From contig JAEWFG010000416.1 in the NCBI GenBank assembly GCA_023388935.1, forward strand, positions 1-28,141: a stretch of 28,141 nucleotides of DNA. Reading direction: 5' to 3'. Source of the DNA: Pseudomonadota bacterium. Its GTDB lineage: Bacteria > Pseudomonadota > Alphaproteobacteria > Rhizobiales > Xanthobacteraceae. Below the pieces are notes generated by a model. It was given only the letters and a program-made list of their open reading frames with translations. It had not been told where the DNA came from and ran no database searches. A program made the translations under genes and the position numbers. This document shows, piece after piece, positions 15,997-23,636 of this stretch; within the stretch, counting starts at the first letter, position 1, and every line of letters starts with the position of its first letter.

Positions 15997-17130
15997 ATGA
16001 ACGACGCGCCCCGCATCCGGCCGGAAAGGAACGTCGAACTCGGCGCCAGCACCGAGCCGTTCCAGAACCTGCACGAATTCATCCGGAAGGCGCGCGCCAA
16101 CCTCAACCAGAACGCCTGGGACTATATCGTCGGCGCCGCCGAGACCGAGACCACGATGCGCCGCAACCGCATGGCACTGGACGAGATCGCCTTCCGTCCG
16201 CGCGTGCTGCGCGACGTCCGCAAGGTCGATGGCTCCGTCGAGCAGTTCGGCCGCAAGATGCGCCTGCCGGTGGTGCTCGCTCCTGTCGGCGCGCTCGAGA
16301 TCTTCGATCCGGACGGCGCGGCGAGCGTTGCGCGCGCCGCAGGTACCTTTGGCGCGGCGCATATGCTGAGCTCGGTGTCGGAGCCCGGCCTCGAAAAGAC
16401 CGCCGAAGCCGCGCCCGATGCGCTGCGCCTCTTCCAGCTCTATGTCCGCGGCGACGACGCCTTCGTCGCCGACGTCGTCAGCCGGGCCGAGAAGAACGGC
16501 TACGCCGCCTTCTGCCTCACCGTCGACACCGCCCATTACAGCCGTCGCGAACGTGACATCGCCAAGCGCTACGTTCGCGAGAGCCGGCTGCGCGCCACCG
16601 GCGGCGATTACCAGAAGGGTCTGGAGTGGCGGACCGTGAAGATGATCAAGGACAAGTTCAAGATTCCGCTGATACTGAAGGGCATCGCCACCGCCGAGGA
16701 CGCACTGATCGCGATCGATCATGGTGTCGAGTGGATCTACGTCTCCAACCATGGCGGCCGCCAGCTCGATCACGGCCGCGGGGCCATGCACGTGCTCCCT
16801 GAGATCGTCGAGGCCGTGAAGGGCCGCGCCAAGATCATGGTCGATGGCGGCTTCGGCCGCGGCACCGACATCGTCAAGGCGATCGCGGCGGGCGCCGACA
16901 TGGTCGGCATCGGCCGGCTGCAATGCTGGGCGCTGGCGGCGGCCGGCGAAGCCGGCGTGACGCGGATGCTCGAACTGCTGGAGGACGAGGTGCTGCGCTG
17001 CCTCGGCCTGCTCGGCGCCACCTCGTTCGCCGAGGTCAACAAATCCTGCCTGCATCAGGCGACCGCCACCAACGCGCCGAGCGTGTTCAGCGCGTTCCCG
17101 CTTTTCGACCACGAACCTTACCGATACTGA
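15997..17130 (+). CDS. FMN-dependent alpha-hydroxy-acid oxidase/dehydrogenase
   Basis: A 377-residue member of the glycolate oxidase / lactate dehydrogenase (LldD) family, which oxidises 2-hydroxy acids to 2-oxo acids using FMN. Expected residues are present: Tyr43 in AWDYIVGAAETE, Tyr149 in FQLYVRG, Thr and Asp in CLTVDTAHYSRRERD with its conserved arginine, Lys228 in LILKGIAT, His252 and Arg255 in SNHGGRQLDHG, and the FMN phosphate site MVDGGFGRGTDIVKA. The N-terminal motif is IVGAAETE where classical members have YxSGAxDE, marking a separate subfamily. The start is clear: GGGAGG lies before ATG 15997. A HAD phosphatase gene starts 15 bases after the stop, likely one operon. The substrate (glycolate, lactate or another acid) cannot be read from sequence. 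Confidence 0.9.
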   Translation: MNDAPRIRPERNVELGASTEPFQNLHEFIRKARANLNQNAWDYIVGAAETETTMRRNRMALDEIAFRPRVLRDVRKVDGSVEQFGRKMRLPVVLAPVGALEIFDPDGAASVARAAGTFGAAHMLSSVSEPGLEKTAEAAPDALRLFQLYVRGDDAFVADVVSRAEKNGYAAFCLTVDTAHYSRRERDIAKRYVRESRLRATGGDYQKGLEWRTVKMIKDKFKIPLILKGIATAEDALIAIDHGVEWIYVSNHGGRQLDHGRGAMHVLPEIVEAVKGRAKIMVDGGFGRGTDIVKAIAAGADMVGIGRLQCWALAAAGEAGVTRMLELLEDEVLRCLGLLGATSFAEVNKSCLHQATATNAPSVFSAFPLFDHEPYRY

Positions 17131-17145
17131 AGTGAAAAGGACGCA

Positions 17146-17772
17146 ATGATATCGCTCTCTCCCGGCAGTGCGGATGCGCTTCTGTTCGATCTCGGGCGCG
17201 TCGTGCTCGACATCGATTTCTCCAAGGCGATCGCCTGCTGGGCGGGACATGCCGGCTGCGAGCCCGAGGCCATCGTCGCGCGCTATGTGCGTGACAGCGA
17301 GGCCTACCGGCTGCATGAAGTCGGCAAGATCAGTGATGAGGACTATTTCCAGTCGCTACGTGCATCGCTCGGGATCGGCATTTCGGATGCGCAGTTCCTG
17401 GAGGGCTGGAACGCGATCTTTGCCGGTGCGATGCCTGACATCGCGGAACTATTGCCTCGTGCAGCAAAGCAGATGCCGCTCTATGTCTTCTCCAACACCA
17501 ACCGGCCGCATGTGGACTATTTCTCGAAGGAATATGCCGGCCTGCTGGGCCATTTCCGCGAGCTGTATCTGTCGTCCAGCATCGGCCTGCGCAAACCGGA
17601 CGCAGAGGCGTTCGACCATGTCGTGGCGGCGATGGGCGTGCCGGCGAAACGCATCGTGTTCTTCGATGACCTCGCCGAGAATGTCGAAGGCGCGCGGGCA
17701 CGGGGACTGACCGCGGTGCACGTGAGCTCGCCGCGTGACGTCAGGAACGCACTGAAGGCGTTGGGGATTTGA
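17146..17772 (+). CDS. HAD-superfamily hydrolase, YihX-like
   Basis: A 208-residue haloacid-dehalogenase-type protein that resembles E. coli YihX, an alpha-D-glucose-1-phosphate phosphatase, along its length. Motif I is LLFDLGRVVLDIDF with nucleophile Asp15; the +2 position is Gly17 rather than the usual Asp, as in YihX itself. Motif II is FSNTNRPH with Ser116, motif III is LRKPDAEAF with Lys150, and motif IV is FFDDLAENVEGARARG with Asp174 and Asp175. The cap is the small helical type. The ATG has AAGGA upstream and the gene follows the hydroxy-acid oxidase by 15 bases. A sugar- or small-acid-phosphate substrate is likely; phosphoglycolate is a context-based guess only. Confidence 0.85.
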   Translation: MISLSPGSADALLFDLGRVVLDIDFSKAIACWAGHAGCEPEAIVARYVRDSEAYRLHEVGKISDEDYFQSLRASLGIGISDAQFLEGWNAIFAGAMPDIAELLPRAAKQMPLYVFSNTNRPHVDYFSKEYAGLLGHFRELYLSSSIGLRKPDAEAFDHVVAAMGVPAKRIVFFDDLAENVEGARARGLTAVHVSSPRDVRNALKALGI

Positions 17773-17847
17773 TCACTGGCCGGCGGGTTACCAAAGCCGG
17801 AGGGTTCCCGAACTATTTCGCCTGGAGACGAGGAACCAACACACTCC

Positions 17848-18126
17848 GTGCATTTTTATACACAGTTCCGGGAACGAATGCCCGCTTCCGGACTCGTAAG
17901 TCCGTTGGGAATTCTACATCGGACTCATGTCGTGCTGGGCAAAACCTACCTCACCAAGCAGGCCTCTCTCCTGCTCAAATTCGCCAGGACCACCTCGGAT
18001 TCAGACCTTTCAGCGAAGCTGATCAGCAAGGCGGCTGATTTGAAATCGCAGGCCGATCCGATGCCCGACAAGGACCAGGGCCCCGTAGCGCCGGACGTCA
18101 GTCCGGACAAGCGACCGGAGACCTGA
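17848..18126 (+). CDS. Small conserved hypothetical protein
   Basis: A reading frame of up to 92 residues, beginning at GTG 17848 or, as likely, at ATG 17878 (82 residues). The central part (TKQASLLLKFARTTSDSDLS, then AKLISKAADLKSQ) looks like a short amphipathic helical pair that I have seen in other Bradyrhizobium small proteins of unknown role. The C-terminal third is rich in Pro, Asp and Lys and is probably disordered. It has no signal peptide or membrane segment. Neither start has a strong ribosome binding site at ideal spacing (AGGA 13 bases before the GTG; GGGA before the ATG), so the 5' end is uncertain. A microprotein gene starts 3 bases after its stop. Function unknown. Confidence 0.6.
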   Translation: MHFYTQFRERMPASGLVSPLGILHRTHVVLGKTYLTKQASLLLKFARTTSDSDLSAKLISKAADLKSQADPMPDKDQGPVAPDVSPDKRPET

Positions 18127-18129
18127 CCG

Positions 18130-18222
18130 ATGCTGGCCGTGGCTCTTGTCTTTCTCGTCCTTGCCATGGCCATCGTGCTGCCGGTCTATCTCGCCTTTCG
18201 GATCATGCCGCGGCGAATCTGA
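18130..18222 (+). CDS. Predicted single-pass membrane microprotein (30 residues)
   Basis: An ATG at 18130 opens 30 codons ending with TGA at 18220-18222: MLAVALVFLVLAMAIVLPVY followed by LAFRIMPRRI. The first 24 residues form one continuous hydrophobic segment and the end is basic (Arg-rich), giving an orientation with the C-terminus in the cytoplasm by the positive-inside rule. GGAG at 18117-18120, 9 bases upstream, is a good ribosome binding site that lies inside the end of the preceding gene, and the gap to that gene's stop is 3 bases, so translation coupling is likely. Too short for most gene finders. I recognise no family; a role as a small membrane regulator is only a guess. Confidence 0.5.
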   Translation: MLAVALVFLVLAMAIVLPVYLAFRIMPRRI

Positions 18223-18253
18223 TTGGCGTGCCCCTCACTGCAATTCCAATGCA

Positions 18254-18289
18254 GCAGGATGAAAATTATCCTGCCTCGAGGCTCTTTTG
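18254..18289 (+). terminator. Possible terminator before moeA
   Basis: GCAGGAT (18254-18260) pairs with ATCCTGC (18268-18274) around seven A/T-rich bases. This is followed by the self-complementary GCCTCGAGGC and then TCTTTTG. The stem is short and the T run modest. It would separate the two small genes from moeA. Confidence 0.35.
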
Positions 18290-18361
18290 CCTCAGCGCCC
18301 GTGCTCGGCTAGAACTCTCGGCGCCGATTTGTCCGAACGCGCCCAGCAGGAGTTTTTGCCC

Positions 18362-19573
18362 GTGGCCCTGATGCCGGTTTCTGACGCGCTTGCCGCGGTG
18401 CTGGCCGGCGTGGAGGCGCTGCCTGAAGAGGCGGTCGCACTTGGCGAGGCCTTCCATCGCGTGCTCGCTCGCGACGTCGCGGCGCGGCGCACGCAGCCCC
18501 CGCAGGCGATGTCGGCGATGGACGGCTATGCCGTGCGCGCGGCCGATGCGGCGAAAATCGATTCCCAGCTGTCGGTGATCGGCGAGGTCGCGGCGGGCCG
18601 CCCGTTTGCGGGTTCGGTCGGCGTCGGCGAAGCCGTGCGGATCTTCACTGGCGGCGTCGTTCCCGACGGCGCGGACGCGGTCGTGATCCAGGAAGACACG
18701 GTGACCGACGGCAGGCACATCACGATCAAGGAAGCTGCCGTTACGGGGCGGCACATCCGCCCCGCCGGCGTCGACTTCTCGGAGGGCGATGTGCTGCTGC
18801 GCAAGGGAGCCCGGCTCACCGAGCGCGACCTGGCACTTGCGGCCGGGATGAACCACCCGCGCCTCCCCGTCCGCCGCCGTCCGAAGGTCGCGATCCTCGC
18901 CACCGGGGATGAATTGGTGATGCCGGGCACGACGCCGGGCCACGGGCAGATCGTCTATTCCAACGGCTACGCCCTGCACGCGCTTGCCCGCAGCGAGGGT
19001 GCCGATACCGTCGATCTCGGCGTTGCCGCCGATACGCTAGAGGCTACCACCGCCGGCATCCGTCGCGCGCGCGAGACCGACGCCGACATCCTGATCACGA
19101 CGGGCGGCGCCTCGGTCGGCGACCACGATCTGGTCCAGCAGGCGCTCAAGGCCGAAGGCATCTCGATGGCGTTCTGGAAGATCGCGATGCGGCCGGGCAA
19201 GCCGATGATGAACGGGCGGCTCGGCGCGATGCGCGTGATCGGCCTGCCCGGCAATCCGGTGTCATCCTATGTCTGCGGTTTCCTGTTCATGGTGCCGCTG
19301 ATTCGCGCACTGTCGGGCCGTGAAGTGATTCATCATCGCCGGGAGCGCGCCGTGCTCGGCCGTGACATCGGCGCCAACGATGTGCGCGAGGACTATCTTC
19401 GCGCGCGCCTGGAGGAGCGCGACGACGGCACGCTCGTCGCGCTTCCGGTCAACAATCAGGATTCCTCACTGCTTGCGAATCTCGCTGCGGCACAGGTACT
19501 TCTCGTGCGCGCGCCATTCGCGCCCAGGGCCGAAGCCGGCACGCCTTGCGAGGTGCTGCGGCTACCTGCCTGA
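18362..19573 (+). CDS. moeA: Molybdopterin molybdenumtransferase
   Basis: Inserts molybdate into adenylylated molybdopterin, the last common step of molybdenum cofactor synthesis. From GTG 18362 the protein has about 403 residues, the family norm; AGGAG at 18348-18352 supports this start, whereas the same frame opens at TTG 18287 without a site. Visible motifs are PPQAMSAMDGYAVRA, IFTGGVVPDGADAVVIQEDT, IRPAGVDFSEGDVLL, VAILATGDEL, ITTGGASVGDHDLVQ, and MRPGKPMMNGRL with VIGLPGNPVSSYVCGFLF. All are standard for MoeA. It is followed by lexA, as in many alphaproteobacteria, but its usual neighbour moaC is about 7 kb upstream. Confidence 0.95.
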   Translation: MALMPVSDALAAVLAGVEALPEEAVALGEAFHRVLARDVAARRTQPPQAMSAMDGYAVRAADAAKIDSQLSVIGEVAAGRPFAGSVGVGEAVRIFTGGVVPDGADAVVIQEDTVTDGRHITIKEAAVTGRHIRPAGVDFSEGDVLLRKGARLTERDLALAAGMNHPRLPVRRRPKVAILATGDELVMPGTTPGHGQIVYSNGYALHALARSEGADTVDLGVAADTLEATTAGIRRARETDADILITTGGASVGDHDLVQQALKAEGISMAFWKIAMRPGKPMMNGRLGAMRVIGLPGNPVSSYVCGFLFMVPLIRALSGREVIHHRRERAVLGRDIGANDVREDYLRARLEERDDGTLVALPVNNQDSSLLANLAAAQVLLVRAPFAPRAEAGTPCEVLRLPA

Positions 19574-19634
19574 ACGCATCGGCCACAGGCGTTCCGCCAA
19601 CTTCGTCACGTTCACGATAAATTAAGCAGTTGCG

Positions 19635-19649
19635 GAACACATATCGAAC
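19635..19649 (+). promoter_or_regulatory. SOS box (LexA operator) upstream of lexA
   Basis: GAAC-N7-GAAC with ACATATC as the spacer, a perfect match to the alphaproteobacterial LexA operator (GTTC-N7-GTTC read on the other strand). It sits 100 bases before the lexA start, and its right half overlaps CATATAGT, which could serve as a -10. This fits autorepression of lexA. Confidence 0.85.
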
Positions 19650-19660
19650 ATATAGTGTCC

Positions 19661-19675
19661 GTTCATGATTTGTTT
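19661..19675 (+). promoter_or_regulatory. Second, near-perfect SOS box
   Basis: GTTC-N7-GTTT with ATGATTT as spacer: one mismatch from the consensus. It starts 11 bases after the first box. Together they could bind two LexA dimers, with the second over the start of the transcript. The match is seen; binding is inferred. Confidence 0.5.
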
Positions 19676-19748
19676 CGAGCATCTAGCGGCTCGCCGCTGA
19701 ATTGAACGTCTCGGAATTGAACGACATCAACCGGGGGATTTGATCGAG

Positions 19749-20450
19749 ATGTTGACGCGCAAACAATACGAGCTTCTGCGGTTCATCAGCGAGCGTCTGA
19801 AGGAAAGCGGCGTGCCGCCCTCCTTCGACGAGATGAAGGACGCGCTCGACCTGCGCTCGAAATCGGGCATCCATCGCCTGATCACCGCGCTGGAGGAGCG
19901 CGGCTTCATCCGGCGCCTGCCCAACCGCGCGCGTGCGATCGAGGTCATCAAGCTGCCTGAACTGCAGGCCGCCGCTGGCAGCCGTCGCGGCTTCACGCCG
20001 AGCGTCATCGAAGGCAATCTCGGCAAGTTGCGCCCCAACTCCAACCCGCCCGCGGACGAGGGTGAGCGTCCCGTTGCGGTGCCGGTAATGGGCCGCATCG
20101 CGGCCGGTACGCCGATCGAAGCGCTGCAGACCCGCAGCCACACCATCAGCGTACCGCCGGACATGCTCGGCTCGGGCGAGCACTACGCGCTCGAAGTGCG
20201 CGGCGATTCGATGGTGGACGCCGGCATCCTCGACGGCGACATGGCGCTGATCCAGCGCAACGAGAGCGCGGATACCGGCGACATCGTGGTGGCGCTGATC
20301 GACGACGAGGAAGCAACCCTCAAGCGCTTCCGCCGCCGCGGCGCCTCGATCGCCCTCGAGCCCGCCAATGCGGCCTACGAAGTGCGCATCCTGCCGCCGA
20401 ACAGGGTGAAGATTCAGGGCAAGCTGATCGCCCTGTACCGGAAGTACTGA
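19749..20450 (+). CDS. lexA: LexA repressor (SOS regulator)
   Basis: Represses DNA-damage genes until RecA filaments trigger its self-cleavage. From ATG 19749 it has 233 residues, typical of rhizobial LexA; a TTG at 19740 would add three residues and sits too close to the GGGGGA site. The N-terminal winged helix reads MLTRKQYELLRFI, GVPPSFDEMKDALDLRSKSG and IHRLITALEERGFIRRL. The linker is longer than in E. coli, as usual in this class. The protease part has the Ala119-Gly120 cleavage bond in GRIAAGTPI, catalytic Ser154 in VRGDSMVDAGI and Lys192 in ATLKRF. Two SOS boxes precede it. Confidence 0.97.
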   Translation: MLTRKQYELLRFISERLKESGVPPSFDEMKDALDLRSKSGIHRLITALEERGFIRRLPNRARAIEVIKLPELQAAAGSRRGFTPSVIEGNLGKLRPNSNPPADEGERPVAVPVMGRIAAGTPIEALQTRSHTISVPPDMLGSGEHYALEVRGDSMVDAGILDGDMALIQRNESADTGDIVVALIDDEEATLKRFRRRGASIALEPANAAYEVRILPPNRVKIQGKLIALYRKY

Positions 20451-20820
20451 CCGCCTCGCTCACGCGCGATCGACGATCGCCATCAACGATTGGAGCGGAC
20501 GATGGTCCGCTCCGGCGGGGTAGTCTTTCTGGTTTCGCACAGAATTAAGCGGTGCCCGCAACGCCGTCGCGCGGCCGCCGCAACCGGGTTGGCCCCATTC
20601 CGGCTGGTCGGCGCCTGCGGGCCACCAACATGCCGCATAATGCACTGAGGCGGACTTTGTTCCTGTCGAGGCCGGGAAAGTTAATTTGATCGCAGCGCGC
20701 GAAAGCGAGCCGCAGATTTGCCCATAACCGGCATATGCTTGGTGGCTTCCACTCTGATAGAGGCCAGCGCCTCGAAAGAGACGCGGGTCGCTATCTTCAT
20801 CTTCGCATGAGGAGCACCCG
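20451..20820. other. Intergenic region between lexA and the 144-residue gene
   Basis: A 370-base stretch without a convincing gene. It holds the hairpin after lexA (20492-20513), an overall GC-rich segment with several short inverted motifs, and at the end GAGGAG, the ribosome binding site of the next gene. No clear -35/-10 pair stands out. A 61-codon open frame on the minus strand (20460-20645) has no ribosome binding site or family resemblance and is probably chance. Confidence 0.6.
20492..20513 (+). terminator. Hairpin downstream of lexA
   Basis: GGAGCGGAC pairs perfectly with GTCCGCTCC around the tetraloop GATG, 41 bases after the lexA stop. It is followed by GGCGGGGTAGTCTTTCT, so the T run is late and broken. 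Probably the lexA transcript end. Confidence 0.6.
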
Positions 20821-21255
20821 ATGTGTGACTACAGCCTGCATGCCGTTTCGACACGCCCCGCAGAAGTCGGCGAGACGATCGTCACGACAACCTTCCGCGG
20901 CACCTCGACACGCGGCTTCGCCTCCGAAGCCGATCTCTCCGTCGCGGTTTGCCTGCTGCCAGGAACAGAGCTCGCTTTCGCCGACAACGTCCGTTACGAC
21001 AATCGCTGGATCTGGACGCGCACCGTGAACTCGCGCGTCGGCAAGTTCGGGAAGATTGATCCGCACATTCCCGATCGCCATCATGACGCGATTGAATTTC
21101 CCGACGGCAAGTACGTGCTGGTGACGCAGCTCGTTGAGGGCCAGCGCGCAACCGTGCTGCAACTGCCCGTGACCCAGCCGGTCGGCGAGCGCGAGCATAA
21201 GCCGCAGATCATCGCTGACAGTCGTCCGACCATCACGCGCCTGCCGATCGGCTGA
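20821..21255 (+). CDS. Conserved hypothetical protein, MCDYSLHAV-type
   Basis: A 144-residue protein starting MCDYSLHAVSTRPAEVGE; I recall this opening from a conserved rhizobial family without assigned function. GAGGAG lies 7 bases before the ATG, so the start is firm. The sequence is soluble in character, without signal peptide or membrane segment. It has only two cysteines (Cys2 and one in SVAVCLLPGTELAF), conserved-looking blocks TFRGTSTRGFASE, RWIWTRTVNSRVGKFGKID and HIPDRHHDAIEFPDGK, and a C-terminal tail of low complexity. The HxxDxHHDxxE run might bind a metal, but that is a guess. It stands alone, convergent with the broken comEC, whose reconstructed stop is only about 10 bases away. 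Confidence 0.8.
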   Translation: MCDYSLHAVSTRPAEVGETIVTTTFRGTSTRGFASEADLSVAVCLLPGTELAFADNVRYDNRWIWTRTVNSRVGKFGKIDPHIPDRHHDAIEFPDGKYVLVTQLVEGQRATVLQLPVTQPVGEREHKPQIIADSRPTITRLPIG

Positions 21256-21265
21256 AACGTCGATT

Positions 21266-23541
21266 TCAGTCCTCTGCCTGAAGGTCGGCCTCCGGCGGCG
21301 TTGCGTCCCTGGAGCGCGGAGCAGCCGACCGTGGCATGAGGTTCAATTCGGAATCTCCATCGCCGGCGGTCGCCGGCGACCAGGGGGCGATTTGTGCCCC
21401 TCGCCTTCACAGCCTGCACCACGAATCCGCCGCCGCGCTGTGTCAGCGCGAGCGAGCCTTGCCTTGCCAGGCGCTGCCGGTCGACCACCATCGCCGCGCA
21501 ATCCGGCGATGCGGGCCTTGCCGTCACCACCAGCGCGGCGCGGCTGCAATCATCCGCCAGCGCATCAACGCGTAGCGCCAGCGCGACCAGCCGCCCGTCG
21601 GCAAGCGATGTCACACAGCCGGACTCGTCGCACGATACGCCGTCTGCAAGCGAGGCGCTGCCAGTGTCGCGAGGATCGGCGTCGGCCGCGAGCCACTCCT
21701 TGAGCAGAAAGCCGTCCTTGCTCGCCCGGATCATGTGGAGGTGCCCATCCCTGCCCCGCACCGCGACGCTCGCGCCATCCCCGGCGATCAGAATATCGGG
21801 CTGCCGCACCGACAGCCCCCAGAGGATCGCGGCCAGCAGCACCAGCGCACCGGACCACCGCAAGGGCGTGCGTAACAAGCCCATCACGATGATTCCGAGG
21901 CTGGCCGCGATCAGCGGCGCGGTGCCGAAGGCCGGGATGCGGCCGACCGCACCCGGCAGCGCCGCCACCCAGCGCGAGACCGCGACCATCCAGTCGATAC
22001 CGATCCCCATCACCCACCAGCAGACGCCATCGAGCCCGAATGGCGCTGCGAGCAGTCCTAGCAGCCCAGCCGGCATCACCAGCGCCGAAACCACCGGCAT
22101 CGCGCCAAGGTTGGCGAGCACGCCATAGGGCGTCACGCGGTGGAAGTGGAAGGCGGGTGGTCGCGAGCCCCGCGATCAGCGAAGCGAGGAACAGCATCGC
22201 GATCTCGCGGCCGCCCCACAGCGCGATCCGCGCGGTCGCGGAATGATCGGGCGATGCGAACAGGTTCGGCATGCCGACCTGCACCAGCGCCACTAACCCG
22301 AGCGTCGCCGCGAACGACATCTGGAAGCTCGGATGAACCAGCGCCTCGGGCGCGACCGCGAGCACGATCAGCGCGGCAACGGCCAGCGTGCGGAAGGTGA
22401 TGGCGCGGCGATCGACCATCACCGCGATCAGCACTACCGCCGTCATGAAGAAGGATCTTTGCGTTGCGACCTCCGCGCCCGACAGCAGCAAATAAAACGC
22501 AGCCGCGACCAGCGCGGCGGCGGCCGACCATTTCTTGATCGGGAATCCGGTCGCCAGTCCCGGAATCAAGGCGAGCATCGCGCGCACCGCGAAGAAAACC
22601 ACGCCGGCGACGACCGCCATGTGATAGCCCGAGATCGAGAGCACATGACCGAGCCCCGAGATGAACATCGCGTCGTTGACGGGCGTGGTGATCGCATCGC
22701 GCCGGCCGGTGAGGAGTGCGGTCGCGATCGCGCGGTTGTCGCCCTCGAGCGTCGCACGGATACGCGCATCGATCGCATCGCGCAGGCCCTGCATGGTTGC
22801 GGCATAGCGCAGCCGCAGGCCGCCGCCATCTGGTGGCACTGAGGCCGCGATCGCGCCCATCACGAAGCCGGAGGCGCCGATCCCCTGAAAGAAGATGTCG
22901 CGCGAGAAATCGTAGCTGCCCGGACGAACCGGCGAGAGCGGCGGCATCAGCCGCGCCTTCAACTGCACGAAGCTGCCGACCTCGGGCGCTGTCCCTTTGC
23001 GCACCGAGAGGCGCACGCGTTCGAGCTTGACGTCGCTGCGCTGTGCCTCCATCGCGGTGACACGCAGCACGAAACGATCGGTGCGCTCGCGGATGTCACG
23101 CGTCTCGACGAAGCCCGACAGCGACACCGAATAGAGCGGCTTGGCCAGTACGGTGTGAGCGATGCGCGCCGTCTTCCAAGTCGCCATGGCAAATCCGGCC
23201 GCGACAGCCGCGATCATGATCGCCGGCGCGAACAGCCGGCTTCGCCGCAGCAGGACCGCGCCGAGCATGAGCGCGACCGCCGTCGCGGCGACGACCCACA
23301 GCACCGGCTCATGATCGGCGGCAAAGTAGACCGCGATGCCGGCGCCAAAGGCGACGGGCACCCATGGCAGCAGCCGTCCGGCGCCGGCCTCAGCACTGGC
23401 CCATTCGCGCAGTGTCCCGATGATCGCGGGCCAGGCGCCGAAGCCTGCCGGTGCAAAACCGCCGGCCGATGCGGTCCGGCCAATCGGCCAGGTTCCGGCG
23501 ATTCCTTGCGAGGCGCGCTGCGGCCGGCCCGGCTCCGCCAT
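21266..23541 (-). pseudogene. comEC: ComEC/Rec2-type DNA uptake channel, two apparent frameshifts
   Basis: ComEC forms the inner-membrane channel for single-stranded DNA in natural transformation. From ATG 23541 the frame reads well: N-terminal membrane and OB-like region (SLSGFVETRDIRERTDR), then the Competence domain with ATALLTGRRDAIT, FISGLGHVLSISGYHMAVV and HPSFQMSFAATLGL. After LASLIAGLATT, near 22149, the frame breaks: family members continue with P-Y-A-AFHFHRV, and AFHFHRVTPYGVLANLG is found in another frame, as if 8 bases were lost. That frame continues through the remaining membrane segments until a CCCCC run (plus-strand G run at 21383-21387); one C fewer would restore RPWSPATAGDGDSELNL and a stop at 21266. 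The unshifted frames instead run on as nonsense. Either a decayed gene or an assembly artefact; the 8-base change is hard to explain as a sequencing error. Confidence 0.8.
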
Positions 23542-23636
23542 TCCCCTGCACCCTATGATACGCGACGGGCACAGAGGCTACCGGAACGTGCAGGACCGCG
23601 GATAGTGTACGGATCAGGAACGCGCCGGGCCGGGCC

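Noticed and set aside
15925..17316. Minus-strand 463-codon frame opposite the hydroxy-acid oxidase
   Set aside because: Antisense shadow; crosses the intergenic gap into the HAD gene and shows no domain.
17832..17857. EcfG promoter at GGAAC (17832)
   Set aside because: No CGTT at 16-17 bases; only the -35 half is present.
21081..22136. A separate 351-residue gene starting at GTG 22136
   Set aside because: It is the downstream part of comEC: it starts in the middle of a conserved motif, its frame is open further upstream, and its last 90 codons overlap a convergent gene.
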